Source: Diplolepis rosae
Taxonomy: Eukaryota > Arthropoda > Insecta > Hymenoptera > Diplolepididae
Direction: 5' to 3'
Assembly (NCBI GenBank): GCA_030998225.1
Contig: JAPYXD010000553.1
Span: forward strand, 3,162,001-3,226,000
DNA: 64,000 bases
Below, in pieces: positions 54,968 to 64,000 of the stretch (the stretch's first letter is position 1; every line of letters starts with the position of its first letter). The notes under the pieces were generated by a model. That model was given only the letters and a program-made list of their open reading frames with translations, did no database searches and was not told the DNA's origin. A program made the position numbers and the translations under genes.

Positions 54968-55737
54968 ACGTCATTTAGTTGTCTCTTGTAGCGCATACAT
55001 GAATGATATTTTGGCTAAGTACAGTCTGTTGACAAGAAAAAGTATACTGTAGCATTTTAATAACACAAAACCTAGAAAGAAAGGACTTGAGAGCTAAGGC
55101 TTTAATACTCCTTTAATGAAAACTTAATGAGAAATACAGGAAGATATCGTTGGCTGGAACACTCGGGGGCTTAAGATTCTACTATCTACTTGCCTCATCA
55201 ATAGAACACATGTTTGACTCAACACACCTCTGACTTGCTAAGTAGCATGACGCCCTTCTGCAGCACAAACTAATAATTCATGATTAAATAATGTAAAAAA
55301 TACAATTCAAAAATGTTTCTCGCAATAATATGAAGATTTTTTTAAACCTAAAATTAAAATCGGAAAATATCTTTCGAATTTTTCTTCTCGAATAAAATAA
55401 ATCTTTGCACTTTCTGCATAAAACACTGTAGAAAAAATTTTGCGTATAAATAACACCGACTCAAGATCGTTGCGTACTTTTCTTCTTATTATAATATGCA
55501 GCGTGGAAAGAAGTAAGAGGCCTTACGCCACTAAAAATTGAATTTGAGGTTTTCATTCATCTAAAGTTAAGAAAATTTGCCCAATCGAATCAGCATACTC
55601 TCAAATTCGTGCGATCAAAATTGAGCGGAATTTCCACCTGAGAGTGCCTAGATTGAAAGCATTCAAAAATCTTACAATCAAAATAAAATCAATTTTCGTG
55701 AGAAAAAATGTTCTTAAACAATTACGGAAATGAGTTT
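54965..55737. other. AT-rich DNA, presumed intronic
   Basis: No coding or repeat structure noticed. Confidence 0.4.
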
Positions 55738-56112
55738 TTTGTCATCCTCACACAAGAATGATTCCATTCTAGCATTAATTTTAGTACGCAATGTGCCTGA
55801 TTCTCGCACCGTTCCAAAGATGCGAGAATTTATGATTCTCGCATTATTTATATATGAAGTAGCACGAGAATCATATTTCCTCTCAATCTTTCTCCCAAGA
55901 GCACGCACACATCCAAATATCGTTCGTCTGTGTGTCATCCAAATCTGCGCCATCTGTTAAAAAACGAAGGGGGCTTGTTGTTTTTTTTGGTCTGGTACCG
56001 ACACGAATAACATTTGTACGTTATGTAATTGTCATTTTTGACGCCTAGTTAGGCACATTGCATACTAAAATTGGTACTAATAGAATGGAATTATTTTCAT
56101 GTGAAAACAACA
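55738..56112. mobile_element. Foldback element (375 bp)
   Basis: The left arm (tttgtcatcctcacacaa ... gattccattctagcatta ... ttagtacgcaatgtgcct) pairs with the right arm aggcacattgcatactaaaa ... tactaatagaatggaatt ... gtgaaaacaaca. Inside, gattctcgca words recur in both orientations. Confidence 0.75.
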
Positions 56113-56170
56113 AAAAATAGTATGTGTTGCGCGGGCGCGATAGGTTATCAATGTGAGACCTGCTCTCAGC

Positions 56171-56311
56171 TTGGCGCAGACGATGCCTCTTTGATGGGTT
56201 GCCGATGTCTTGTCTTCGGGTCGCTCGACTCGCCTTCGGCTCGTAGTCCTTTACCCGTTGACTCGACATTGGCAATCCATCGCCTCGGCATCGTCTGCTC
56301 CTGCGCCTTGT
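56171..56311. repeat. GC-rich hairpin (141 bp)
   Basis: gcgcagacgatgcctctttg then atgggttgccgatgtc pairs with gacattggcaatccatcgcc then tcggcatcgtctgc. The loop contains gggtcgctcgactcgccttc. It stands out in composition. Function unknown. Confidence 0.65.
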
Positions 56312-56399
56312 GCTGGCCTCATATTCATGCCAGGATCACCTACATCGCGTTCTTGCAACACAATACACTATCATATTTATAAAATGATTTTTGAATTTT

Positions 56400-56979
56400 T
56401 TGATACGTGCATCCACGAGTGAAAATTAAATATTGAAAATCATTAAAAGTGAACGCTGATTAGTAATTTTTTTATTCATATTTCATGTTCAGTTCTATAA
56501 TTCCACATTGAACAAAAAAAGCAAACTGATGATAAGCTAGGGTCATTAAAAAATCGTTTGATTGTGTAACATATTTGTATTTGCGGAATATAACTTTCTT
56601 TTTTACTCTCAGGAGATGTTGTTAGGAAGTACAGATATCTGTAATGTACTATTAACTTGTGGTTGAAGCATATTGTATATTTTGGTATCTTAGATAGGTA
56701 GATAGATAATATATATCGGGAGTTGAAGAATTCGCGAACTCCTGATCGGCACGCAGGCCTTTTTTTTTATAAAGGTCAGCATGTCCGAGACTAGTACAGT
56801 CTACGTTGCCTTAGTTTGAAGTAAATATGTTCCCAGTGTCTCCCTTCTGATCCTGATCAAGGCAGGACAAGAGCAGATCAAGTGTTCCGATATCTTGTTC
56901 TACCTCTCACAGGATCGAAATTCCGCTGATTGACTCAAGCCCATCTTCCATCTATGGTACTTCAGACTTCCATGTCCAT
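56400..56979. other. AT-rich DNA, no gene recognised
   Basis: A tagatagata-type simple stretch is at 56695-56712. Nothing else supportable, although 56760-56980 may hold more LINE debris on the minus strand. Confidence 0.4.
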
Positions 56980-57300
56980 TCATACCCAGCTAGAGATTTC
57001 GCCTGGCGGCGAAATTTCGTGTTGGTCCTGAGTCCATTTTGTAATCTCTGCTTTCAATAGAGAAAAAGCAATACCCACCGCCAGCATCATTTCTGCCCCT
57101 TTTCTGACCAGTTTGCCGACAGATTCGATCCCTTTAATACCTGAGTATCTAACATGGTTACGCAGAATTTTCGAGTTAGGTTCTTCAGATGCTTTCTCCA
57201 GTGCACTTTCCAATTCAGGGTCACCCCTAAGTATGCCCCAGGTTGTACACTCTAGTAAAGATCACACACTTGGTTTTATTGTACCAGTCCTCGGCAGAGC
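56980..57300 (-). pseudogene. Jockey-type LINE remnant: RT end fused to RNase H end
   Basis: The minus strand reads NKTKCVIFTRVYN, then (another frame) PGAYLGVTLNWKVHWRKHLK and NLTRKFCVTM, the RT segment 'KTK.VLFTR.Y....YLGV.LD.KL.W..HL'. Directly after, in a third frame, come YSGIKGIESVGKLVRKGAEM and LLKAEITKWTQDQHE, the RNase H end 'GI.GNE.AD.LARKGA...' and following linker. Everything between is missing, so this is a deletion derivative with frameshifts. Confidence 0.65.
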
Positions 57301-58861
57301 TGAGGAGAAAACACTACCTGGCAGCGGGGCACTTCCAGTAGGATGCCATATGGGAACCCTTCAATAACATGTTATATGAATACTGTAAAAAAGGGTTTTT
57401 TCGTGCTTCATTTGACAGCATTATCACACTTTTAATTTTATTAATATTATTCAGAAACAGGTTATCGAACGAAAATTTCTTGAATCATTTTTTGCACAAT
57501 TTGCAAAAATTTAGTAACTTCCAATATCAATTATGAAATCATTCAGTTGTTCTTTCCAAATTCAGTTTAAATTTATATTTAGGAGTGTTACCGAGTGAGA
57601 ACATATTGGCTATAATTTAATTTCCTGTTTTTGCACAAAAGCACCTAAAATTTTTAAACCTTTTCGAAAACTATTGTAATGTTAGTTTTTTGTTTTACTA
57701 TTAATAAAAAACATAATAAATTATAGAAATCCGTAAAACAGCTCGAAGTTAAATTTCACAACTTTTTCACAACGACCCTTGAATTGTGAAAATTTTAACT
57801 TAATAGTGAACATATTCAAAGAATTATTTGTATAATTCGCCGAAAAGTGAAGTTTGTTCACGGAGATAATACAACCTAATTTCTGAGTTCCTCTTTGAAA
57901 GTCAGAAGTAATGTTAAAAACTTGCAAATCATGTTATTTGTCGGGTTAATCAAAAATTCTAAAAACTCGCGAAATTGATAATTAATTCAGTGAAAATCAT
58001 TATTCTTCACATAAAACTGTAAATAATCTAATTGAAAATTAAATTTTAAAATATGTTGCAGGTTTTTAGCATCATTGCAAGTCAGGATTCGAAAATCCTT
58101 GCTTAGGGATGAGAAATGATCAGTGAAAAATATGCTAGTCTTATAAACTAAGCAAATGGCCTTCATTTTGGTAACAGATCATTTATAATTTAAATTTACA
58201 AACAATTAGTTGGTTGGGAACGAAATTAACTAGTACCCTAAAAGAATAGAAGAACTTAAAGAATTCTGTCTTAATGAAAATGGAAAATAAAAAATAATAC
58301 AGCCTGGATTCACTGGAAGGAATTGACTCAATTGATAATTGGTCCAAATACGTTGTCGTTTCAACTGGAGTCAGAGAGAGAGATGCCTTTAGAAGTTGTC
58401 AAATGATGACCTCTTTACTAATTGGTGAGGCAAGGAAGAGGATTGCCTTTCTGTCTCGTTATGACTCTGCGCCTTGGATTTGGATGATATTCTATAGTAT
58501 AACGCACAGCCCTTGATGATAACATAATTATTTGAGAACGTGACTTTAACTGATCGAACTATGAACTTTACGTGTTTACACCTTTGATTTTTATTAGCTT
58601 GTCCTTAGTCTTTTTCCTTTATATAGTGTATTTTCATTCGATGTCACATCTTACAGGACGCTGTCACACTATATATATTTTGCTTTTTTTCATATCTTGG
58701 ACCTTTTCTAGATTTATAGTTATTTTCTTAGGCTAAGATTGAGCTTAATCTATGTAAACACATTCGTATGTATTCACATATGTGTTGCCGAATGTGACAA
58801 TATAAAGCAAAATATATTTGTCAACAAATTGATTATAAAATACAATAATTTTTAATAACTC
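57301..58861. other. AT-rich DNA, no gene recognised
   Basis: At 58300-58480 the sequence is more complex (ggagtcagagagagagatgc) but has no motif. The rest is AT-rich. Confidence 0.4.
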
Positions 58862-58950
58862 TTAAGGGCATGTGATACTAAGGAAATTAGCAAATTTGAT
58901 TGAATTTAAGTTTCTACATGCTTGTGGCCAAAATACATAACATTTTGTTT
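58862..58950 (+). repeat. TTAA-flanked GGGCATGTGATAC end, one-sided
   Basis: TTAAGGGCATGTGATAC matches the terminal word of the MITE at 12220-12435. The following gtttctacatgcttgtggcc ... aatacataacattttgtttt matches 47240-47300. The opposite end was not found. Confidence 0.6.
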
Positions 58951-58984
58951 TTACAAAGGTGACTGTATTTTTTTTTTTTTCATC

Positions 58985-59260
58985 AGGGGAAACATTTACG
59001 CACACTGTGTGACTCCAGGGGTTTATTCTCTCTCGCGGCGTAGAGGTAGCACTGTGGTTTCCTTGTGTAGGATCCCGCAGCGTGCCTCTCCTCACTGTAC
59101 CTCCAGAAACTCCGATCTATGCTCGAAAAAGCCTCTTACAGCATCTTCGACATCCTCGGCTTCGATGTTGCGTTCCAAGTCCGCGATCTCAACCTCGATC
59201 CGAGGGATGAGGTGGCTGGCAGTCACACTAGCTTCAATTCTATGTAGCTTTACTCGGAAA
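58985..59260 (-). pseudogene. Non-LTR gag (ORF1) remnant
   Basis: The minus strand reads ASHLIPRIEVEIADLERNIE, then AEDVEDAVRGFFEHRSEFLE, then a stop. The pattern 'PR.EVEI.DLD..T..+DV..A+...' is the core of R1-like and Jockey-like gag proteins, also present in ORF1 of the 22-kb LINE (SLEIRDLDETVEKEEVVSAL). A second frame continues with REERINPWSHTVCVNV-like sequence of no known meaning. GC-rich relative to the flanks. Confidence 0.5.
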
Positions 59261-59399
59261 AACCTTTAATTTTGTGTTTTTTAATTTTTTTCTGAAAATA
59301 ATGTTACTTCAAATTTAGAGTTGTAATAATATCTTCTTCTAAGAAGTTTAAGTGCTTATACTTTCTTGCGTTCGATTGCTCACACGCGAATGCTGAGAA

Positions 59400-59680
59400 A
59401 TTCCTTGCTGTACTTGTTTATTTACATGAATAATGATCTGCCGTAATAAAGGTGATGATATTTGTCAAAATAAAGTCTATAAATTCTCATGTGACATTTT
59501 TTGACAAGATAAATTACTATTCATTGATCAAGAATTCCATTTTTTAACGAAAATATGTGAGATACTAAATAAGCGTTGAAATTCAGAATGGTTTGCTTAA
59601 ATAGTCTTCGATTTGTTTTCCTTTTTGGGAAATTTGGAAGAAAATAATTTATTTTAATTATATTTATTTTCATCTCTATT
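59400..59680 (+). repeat. 3' part of the CTGT/tandem-unit repeat family
   Basis: ataaagtctataaattctca ... aatatgtgagatactaaata ... tttgttttcctttttgggaa matches 11540-11760. Confidence 0.65.
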
Positions 59681-60540
59681 ATTTCTCAAATTTTGAAAAC
59701 AAATTTTAATGGGTTTTGCAAGCTGAATCAAGTTTTTCACATGTACTTGCTATATCTTTTTCAAGAAAAATAAAATTTTTTATAATAGTACAACAGCGAT
59801 TCCTAAGGAAGAAAGAACTTAAACATTTGAATTTAAGCATTTATTCATATATATTATAATTAAACATTTCAAGAATCCGAAGCGATTCGAGTCCTCGAAA
59901 TACTAAAATAGTGGGTCACCTTGCCTCTCACTATTCGGGATGGTAGTTTACACAGCCACACAAAAAAAAGGTCAAGAACTTTTAACGAGACACATGTATT
60001 CCTATATATTTTGAGTCGATGAATCCGAATCTTAGGTCAAAATAGTACCTTTCACAATTAGTTCTCGACATAACGGCAAAACGCCTAATTTTTGAATATG
60101 TGGTAGGAAAACATGGTTTTTTAAATAGATTTCAGGCAGCTGAATCAAAAAATGAAGTCAGATTAGTAATATTACTAAAAAATTCCGTAACGTAACCTCC
60201 TAAAAATATTGTTCAAGCAGTAATTTGTAGGTCAGTATCATATTTTTATGAATTTTGAGATGCGAAACCTATTTTTTAAGTAAAATCAACATAATTATGA
60301 ACAAATCTCAGGCATTATTCAAAGGCAAACCTTATTACAACAATCTCCTCTTTGAAAAGGCTCTCTCATAATATTCTTCTTAAGAAGACTTACGTTGTTT
60401 CTTGTAAACCATGAGTTCTGAGCCTATTATGCTATGATTCATTCATAAATCGTCGGACATAAGAGTTTATTTATTTGCATCTATTTAATTTCCTCAAAAA
60501 TTCAGTTTCAATACCTGCTGCGTCACTACACGGAGAAAAG
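59681..60540. other. AT-rich DNA, no gene recognised
   Basis: Only short frames without motifs. Confidence 0.45.
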
Positions 60541-60795
60541 AGAACGCAGCTGTCATGTGTGCGGGACGAAGCAGAGCTGTGTCCTTACGAAAATGTTCGA
60601 TTGGACACAGCTCAGCTTGTTCCTCGCGTAGCCAGAATGTGCGAGCGCATATCTCTGTTTCGCGCCGGGCATACACCGTTCGGACGAAGCAGAGCTGTGT
60701 ACGGACAAGTGCAGGCTTCGTCCAAACGCAGCACCACTGTGCCCACGCACTCCTCTGCTTCGTGCTAAGCATATCGTGCGTGTGCGCCACGTTTG
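60541..60795. repeat. GC-rich segment with internal gacgaagcagagctgtgt repeats
   Basis: gacgaagcagagctgtgtcc (about 60566) and gacgaagcagagctgtgtac (about 60682) are direct repeats, with related cgaagc/gcttcg words in both orientations. All frames are partly open, a result of few AT-rich stops rather than proof of coding. Not identified. Confidence 0.5.
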
Positions 60796-60872
60796 TGTTA
60801 ATTTTTCACATATTTTATATTCTTCTACTTTACAGCTTGGACTGCGAATGAAATAGTGACGTAACCTTTGTG

Positions 60873-60886
60873 CCCCCCCCCCCCCC
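60873..60886 (+). repeat. Poly(C) run, 14 bp
   Basis: Uninterrupted C14, followed by ttccgagccc. Confidence 0.95.
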
Positions 60887-61204
60887 TTCCGAGCCCAAGT
60901 GGTGATTTCATTTATGAACAGACATTTATAAATCTTAATTAGATCAAAGGAACTGCAGCAAATTTTCATACTTGAAAGACGAAATAATTTTTGAATAAGA
61001 GAATGACCAATAGTTTTTGATAAAAATGATTTTCAGCTAACGATAATTTTTTCAAGGGGTTTTCGATGGTCACTTTCTTTTGTTCAAGAATGAACAGTAA
61101 CTCTCTATCTAATAAGAGGTTACATAAATGACTGCAAATTATCGCCCAGACATTAATGTTTTTCATAGTAGAATAATATTATCTTTACTTGAGCGCTTGT
61201 ATGC

Positions 61205-61434
61205 GCAGAGGCGCATAGAATAACAGGAGATTTATTCGGATTACGTAACGCTATTTTTTATAATGGTAAAAAATTACATGAAGGACATTATACTGTAGTA
61301 ATAAAGGATGTCAAAGGTAAAGAATGTAATTGGTATCGAGTGAATGACGATAAAATAGATAAAGTTACTTGGCCAAGAAACGCGTTTGAGACTTATGAAT
61401 TATTTTTGGAAAAAAAAAACCCAATTCAAACGTA
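61205..61434 (+). CDS. Ubiquitin-specific-protease-like C-terminal fragment
   Basis: The frame reads GDLFGLRNAIFYNGKKLHEG then HYTVVIKDVKGKECNWYRVN, DDKIDKVTWPRNAFETYELF, LEKKN and stop TAA at 61432-61434. The pattern 'A(V/I)..(N/Y)G.....GHYT..(V/I)K......WY..(N/D)D..(V/I)..V......(A)YELF..(E/K)' is the end of the USP (C19) fold, with the catalytic His in GHYT and the Asp/Asn after WYRVN. USPs remove ubiquitin from proteins. The Cys box and thumb are absent and there is no Met start, so it is the last exon of a gene or a captured fragment. Moderate confidence in the fold, none in activity. Confidence 0.5.
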
Positions 61435-62122
61435 ACCAAAGTTGTTCACGTGACACATCAGTGCATTATCTAATGTCGATGATAAGTTTTTTTATATGAA
61501 TTTATGCATTGGACAAAAAGAAGGGACATTCTCCAATGATTATAAGGAGTTTTTGGGTCTTTGTTAACACGACGAATGTTTAGTGCCTTGTACAACAAAA
61601 ATGAATGATATCACCCCGAAAAGACTTCAAAAAAGTAAAAAAGGGTGATATCATTTATTTCTGTTATAATGATTTATCACGCGGAGAAAAATAGTTGAAG
61701 TAATTTTACTCAACTCTGTCGATTAAACTTGGGACATAAGGACATTTGAAAATCTATTAAATATTTAGAACAGGAATTATATCCTAGTCGGGTAAAATGA
61801 ATTTGATAAATACCTAATTCACCCAAAGTGAATAACAATAAGCGTTACATAGGGAATTAACATGAAATGTATAAGTATATCACCGACGCTTGAGGTGCTT
61901 CAAACCGTAGTTGAGTAAAATGAGCAACGGGCGTATTATTTTAACTGGCAATGGTATGGTTTTCTTAAATAAAAAAAAATTCTTACCTCGAGCCTGCCAT
62001 TAGTCATCCGATACATGCATATATACACGAATAGCATACAAATACATTTACACCATTCAGTTGAAGCTAATCATATTTTAAATCACAAATACACTTAAAC
62101 ATATAACCTTACATATATAAAC
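61435..62122. other. AT-rich DNA, no gene recognised
   Basis: No motif recognised. A decayed inverted word pair (gatatcaccc at 61608, gggtgatatc at 61646) is visible. Confidence 0.4.
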
Positions 62123-62147
62123 CTAATAACTACACTTATAGTATAAC

Positions 62148-62168
62148 GATATATATATATATATATAT
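62148..62168 (+). repeat. (TA)n microsatellite
   Basis: Ten or so TA units interrupting an otherwise AT-rich stretch. Confidence 0.9.
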
Positions 62169-62447
62169 TTACTATACTTATGTATATGTACTATACTTAT
62201 AGTACGATACGCTTCCTTCGAATCACGCACACGCTCGCTTACAATCCTGAGACATAGAATTTGGAACTTTGTTATATACTGACTGGAAGGGTTATTCAGA
62301 GCTTGTGGACCAGTGCCGTGACTAGAGTTCTTGAGCCTCACTCAAGTAAAAATAAATCAACTTTTTTCATAAATTATTCATAAAATACTTTAAAAAATTA
62401 ATATTGTATAATTAATCAATTATTATATCTATGATTATTGATATATA

Positions 62448-63742
62448 ACACGTGAATCAATAAGTCCCGGGACTAACTAGGAAAAACACATTTTTTAGGC
62501 AAACTTCGACTTTATTCATCAACATAGTCTCATTCAAAAGTAACACGATCAGTCCAGCGCATTTCTAACATTTCAATATCTTTCTTGTAGAACGATTTAT
62601 CTTTGGCCTCGAAATAAGCGTTCGTTTCGGTGATGACTTCCTCGTTGCTGTAGAATCTCTTTCCTTGGAGCATTTTTTTGAGGTCTGCAAACAGGTAGTA
62701 GTCGCTGGGGGCCAGATCCGGTGAATATGGTGGGTGCGGAAGCAATTCGAAGCTCAATTCATTCAATTTCGCCATGGTAGCGAGCGACTTGTGACACGGC
62801 GCATTGTCTTGGTGAAAGGCCACTTTTTTCTTCTTCATTTGGAACCGTTTCTTACCGATTTTGTTCTTCAAACGCATCAATTGGCCAATGTAACGTTCGC
62901 TATTTATCGTCTTACCTTTTTCAAGGTAGTCGATGAACAAAACTCCATGAGCATCCCAAAATACTGAGGCCATAACCTTACCGGCCCACATTTACGTTTT
63001 TGGCCGCTTTGGATGCTTCTCACCGACTGCAGTCCACTCGGCTGACGACCGCTTTGACTCCAGAGTGTAGTGTTGGATCCAGGTATCGTCCATTGTCACA
63101 TACCGACGCTAAAAATTCGGTTTATTTCGGCGAAACAACTCCAAACACTGCTCGGAATCAACGACACGTTGTCGTTTTTGATCCACCGTGAGCAAACGCG
63201 GCACCCACTTTGACAACAGCTTCCTCATAGACAAATGTTCATGCAAAATAGCGTACACACTGCCGTATGATATCTTTAAGGTGTCAGCTATCTCACGCAA
63301 TTTTAATTTACGGTTTTCGAAAACGATTTGGTGGACTTTTTTTATTGTTTCCGGTGTAACTATCTCATTTCGCCGGCCGGAGCGTTCAGCATCTTCAGTG
63401 TCTGTACGACCACGTTTAAACTTAGCATACCACCGACAAATGGTTGTTTTTGATGGAGCAGAGTCCCCGTTGCACTTTTCAAGCCATTGCTCAGCTTGCA
63501 CTGTGTTTTTTTTTTCATCAAAAAGCAATGGTAAATCAACGCACGAAATTGTTTCGAATCCATTGTTTTGAGAATATCAATACTAGCGTCACTTAAATCA
63601 CTGTAACTCGTGGACCAAACATCAGAATATCATGAAATTTTGACAGGTATCTTTCGAAGGTCGGTACTCATGAAAAATCATACAGAACTTTTGTTGGCAA
63701 CGTCATCTATGTGTCAGTCCCGGGACTTATTGATCCACGTGT
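62448..63742 (-). mobile_element. mariner element, full length (1295 bp), minus strand
   Basis: The ends ACACGTGAATCAATAAGTCC and GGACTTATTGATCCACGTGT are inverted repeats flanked by TA (62446-62447, 63743-63744). Apart from the hAT MITE, structure and sequence match the 45-47 kb copy on the opposite strand. The usual mariner length is about 1.3 kb. Confidence 0.95.
62517..63563 (-). pseudogene. mariner transposase (DD34D), decayed
   Basis: The start matches the other copy (MDSKQFRALIYHCFLMKK at 63563). The A-run near 63510 again shifts frame. Then come TTICRWYAKFKRGRTDTEDA and KLREIADTLKISYGSVYAIL, a stop after FRRNKPNF near 63109, the first-Asp region around 63090, and a stop before MWAGKVMASVFWDAHGVLF (62991). 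HQDNAPCHKSLATMAKL and HPPYSPDLAPSDYYLFADLK keep the second and third Asp 34 residues apart. A late stop after RVTFE (about 62530) trims the end. Dead copy. Confidence 0.9.
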
Positions 63743-63744
63743 TA

Positions 63745-64000
63745 TATATAATATAATTATTATCAAAAAGTATCTTGTGTAAAAACACTTAAAAGAAGGT
63801 TCTTTTATTTTCTGTGTTGTATATTTTCAAAATATGGATTTTATAATTGCGAATTCCAAATTATTATTGTGCCTAAGAAATTTATGTGAAATCTAAATCC
63901 TGTGTAGATTTTTCAAATTTTATATAATAAACTTATCAAGACTTTTGTTGTTTAAATTTTCATGAAATCAATTTAATTTAAAAAAACTTAAGTGAAAAAG
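63745..64000. other. AT-rich DNA, no gene recognised
   Basis: Nothing supportable. Confidence 0.5.

Noticed and set aside
60494..60969. Overlapping 98-138 residue proteins
   Set aside because: Several frames are open at once in a GC-rich repetitive block, with no domain in any of them.

Overview
This is a repeat-dominated, AT-rich stretch of an animal nuclear genome, almost certainly an arthropod and probably an insect. I lean towards Hymenoptera because of the transposase and LINE families present, but the sequence does not prove it. There are no bacterial features: no operons, ribosome binding sites or CRISPR arrays. I found no long intact host gene. Most of the window is transposable-element sequence, often nested, with a few short exon-like segments between.

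Layout. 1-10 kb: AT-rich DNA with inverted-repeat (MITE/foldback) elements and two exons of an insect Cys-rich, transposon-associated gene family (6456-7053). 10-16 kb: an interspersed repeat with internal tandem units, GC-rich palindromic motifs, a TTAA-flanked MITE and a 1.35 kb foldback element. 16-21 kb: a T-shaped tRNA-T-arm hairpin, a BED-finger-like exon (minus strand), a solo LTR with 4-bp target duplication inside another repeat, and a SAP-domain-like exon. 21.35-27.47 kb: a foldback element of 12-bp units whose right end was the target of a 5.7 kb R1-clade-like LINE. The LINE has a 5' UTR, gag-like ORF1, APE endonuclease/RT ORF2 and poly(A) tail, but is inactivated by frameshifts and stops. 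28-36 kb: Jockey-like RT debris, a THAP-domain gene fragment, a BEL/Pao pol end, and two decayed Tc1/mariner-superfamily transposases. 36-44 kb: an exon of the same insect family seen at 6.5 kb, a 976-bp near-palindrome, and a three-deep nest of MITEs. 45-47 kb: a mariner (DD34D) interrupted by a hAT-type MITE with 8-bp duplication. 49.5 kb: a tRNA-derived SINE whose 3' tail matches the 3' end of the LINE at 27.4 kb. 50-57 kb: nested MITEs, a MULE-like ORF, RNase H and RT fragments, a GC-rich island with minisatellites, and one likely host exon (TBC1D13-like RabGAP, 54821-54894). 58-64 kb: a gag-like remnant, a ubiquitin-specific-protease-like fragment, and a second mariner copy on the minus strand.

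Working relationships. The clearest one is the SINE/LINE pair: the shared 38-bp tail plus poly(A) suggests the SINE uses the R1-like LINE's machinery. The nested insertions give a relative chronology: the hAT MITE is younger than its mariner host, the LTR is younger than the repeat it sits in, and the LINE is younger than the foldback element. All family names rest on motif recognition by eye, without database searches.
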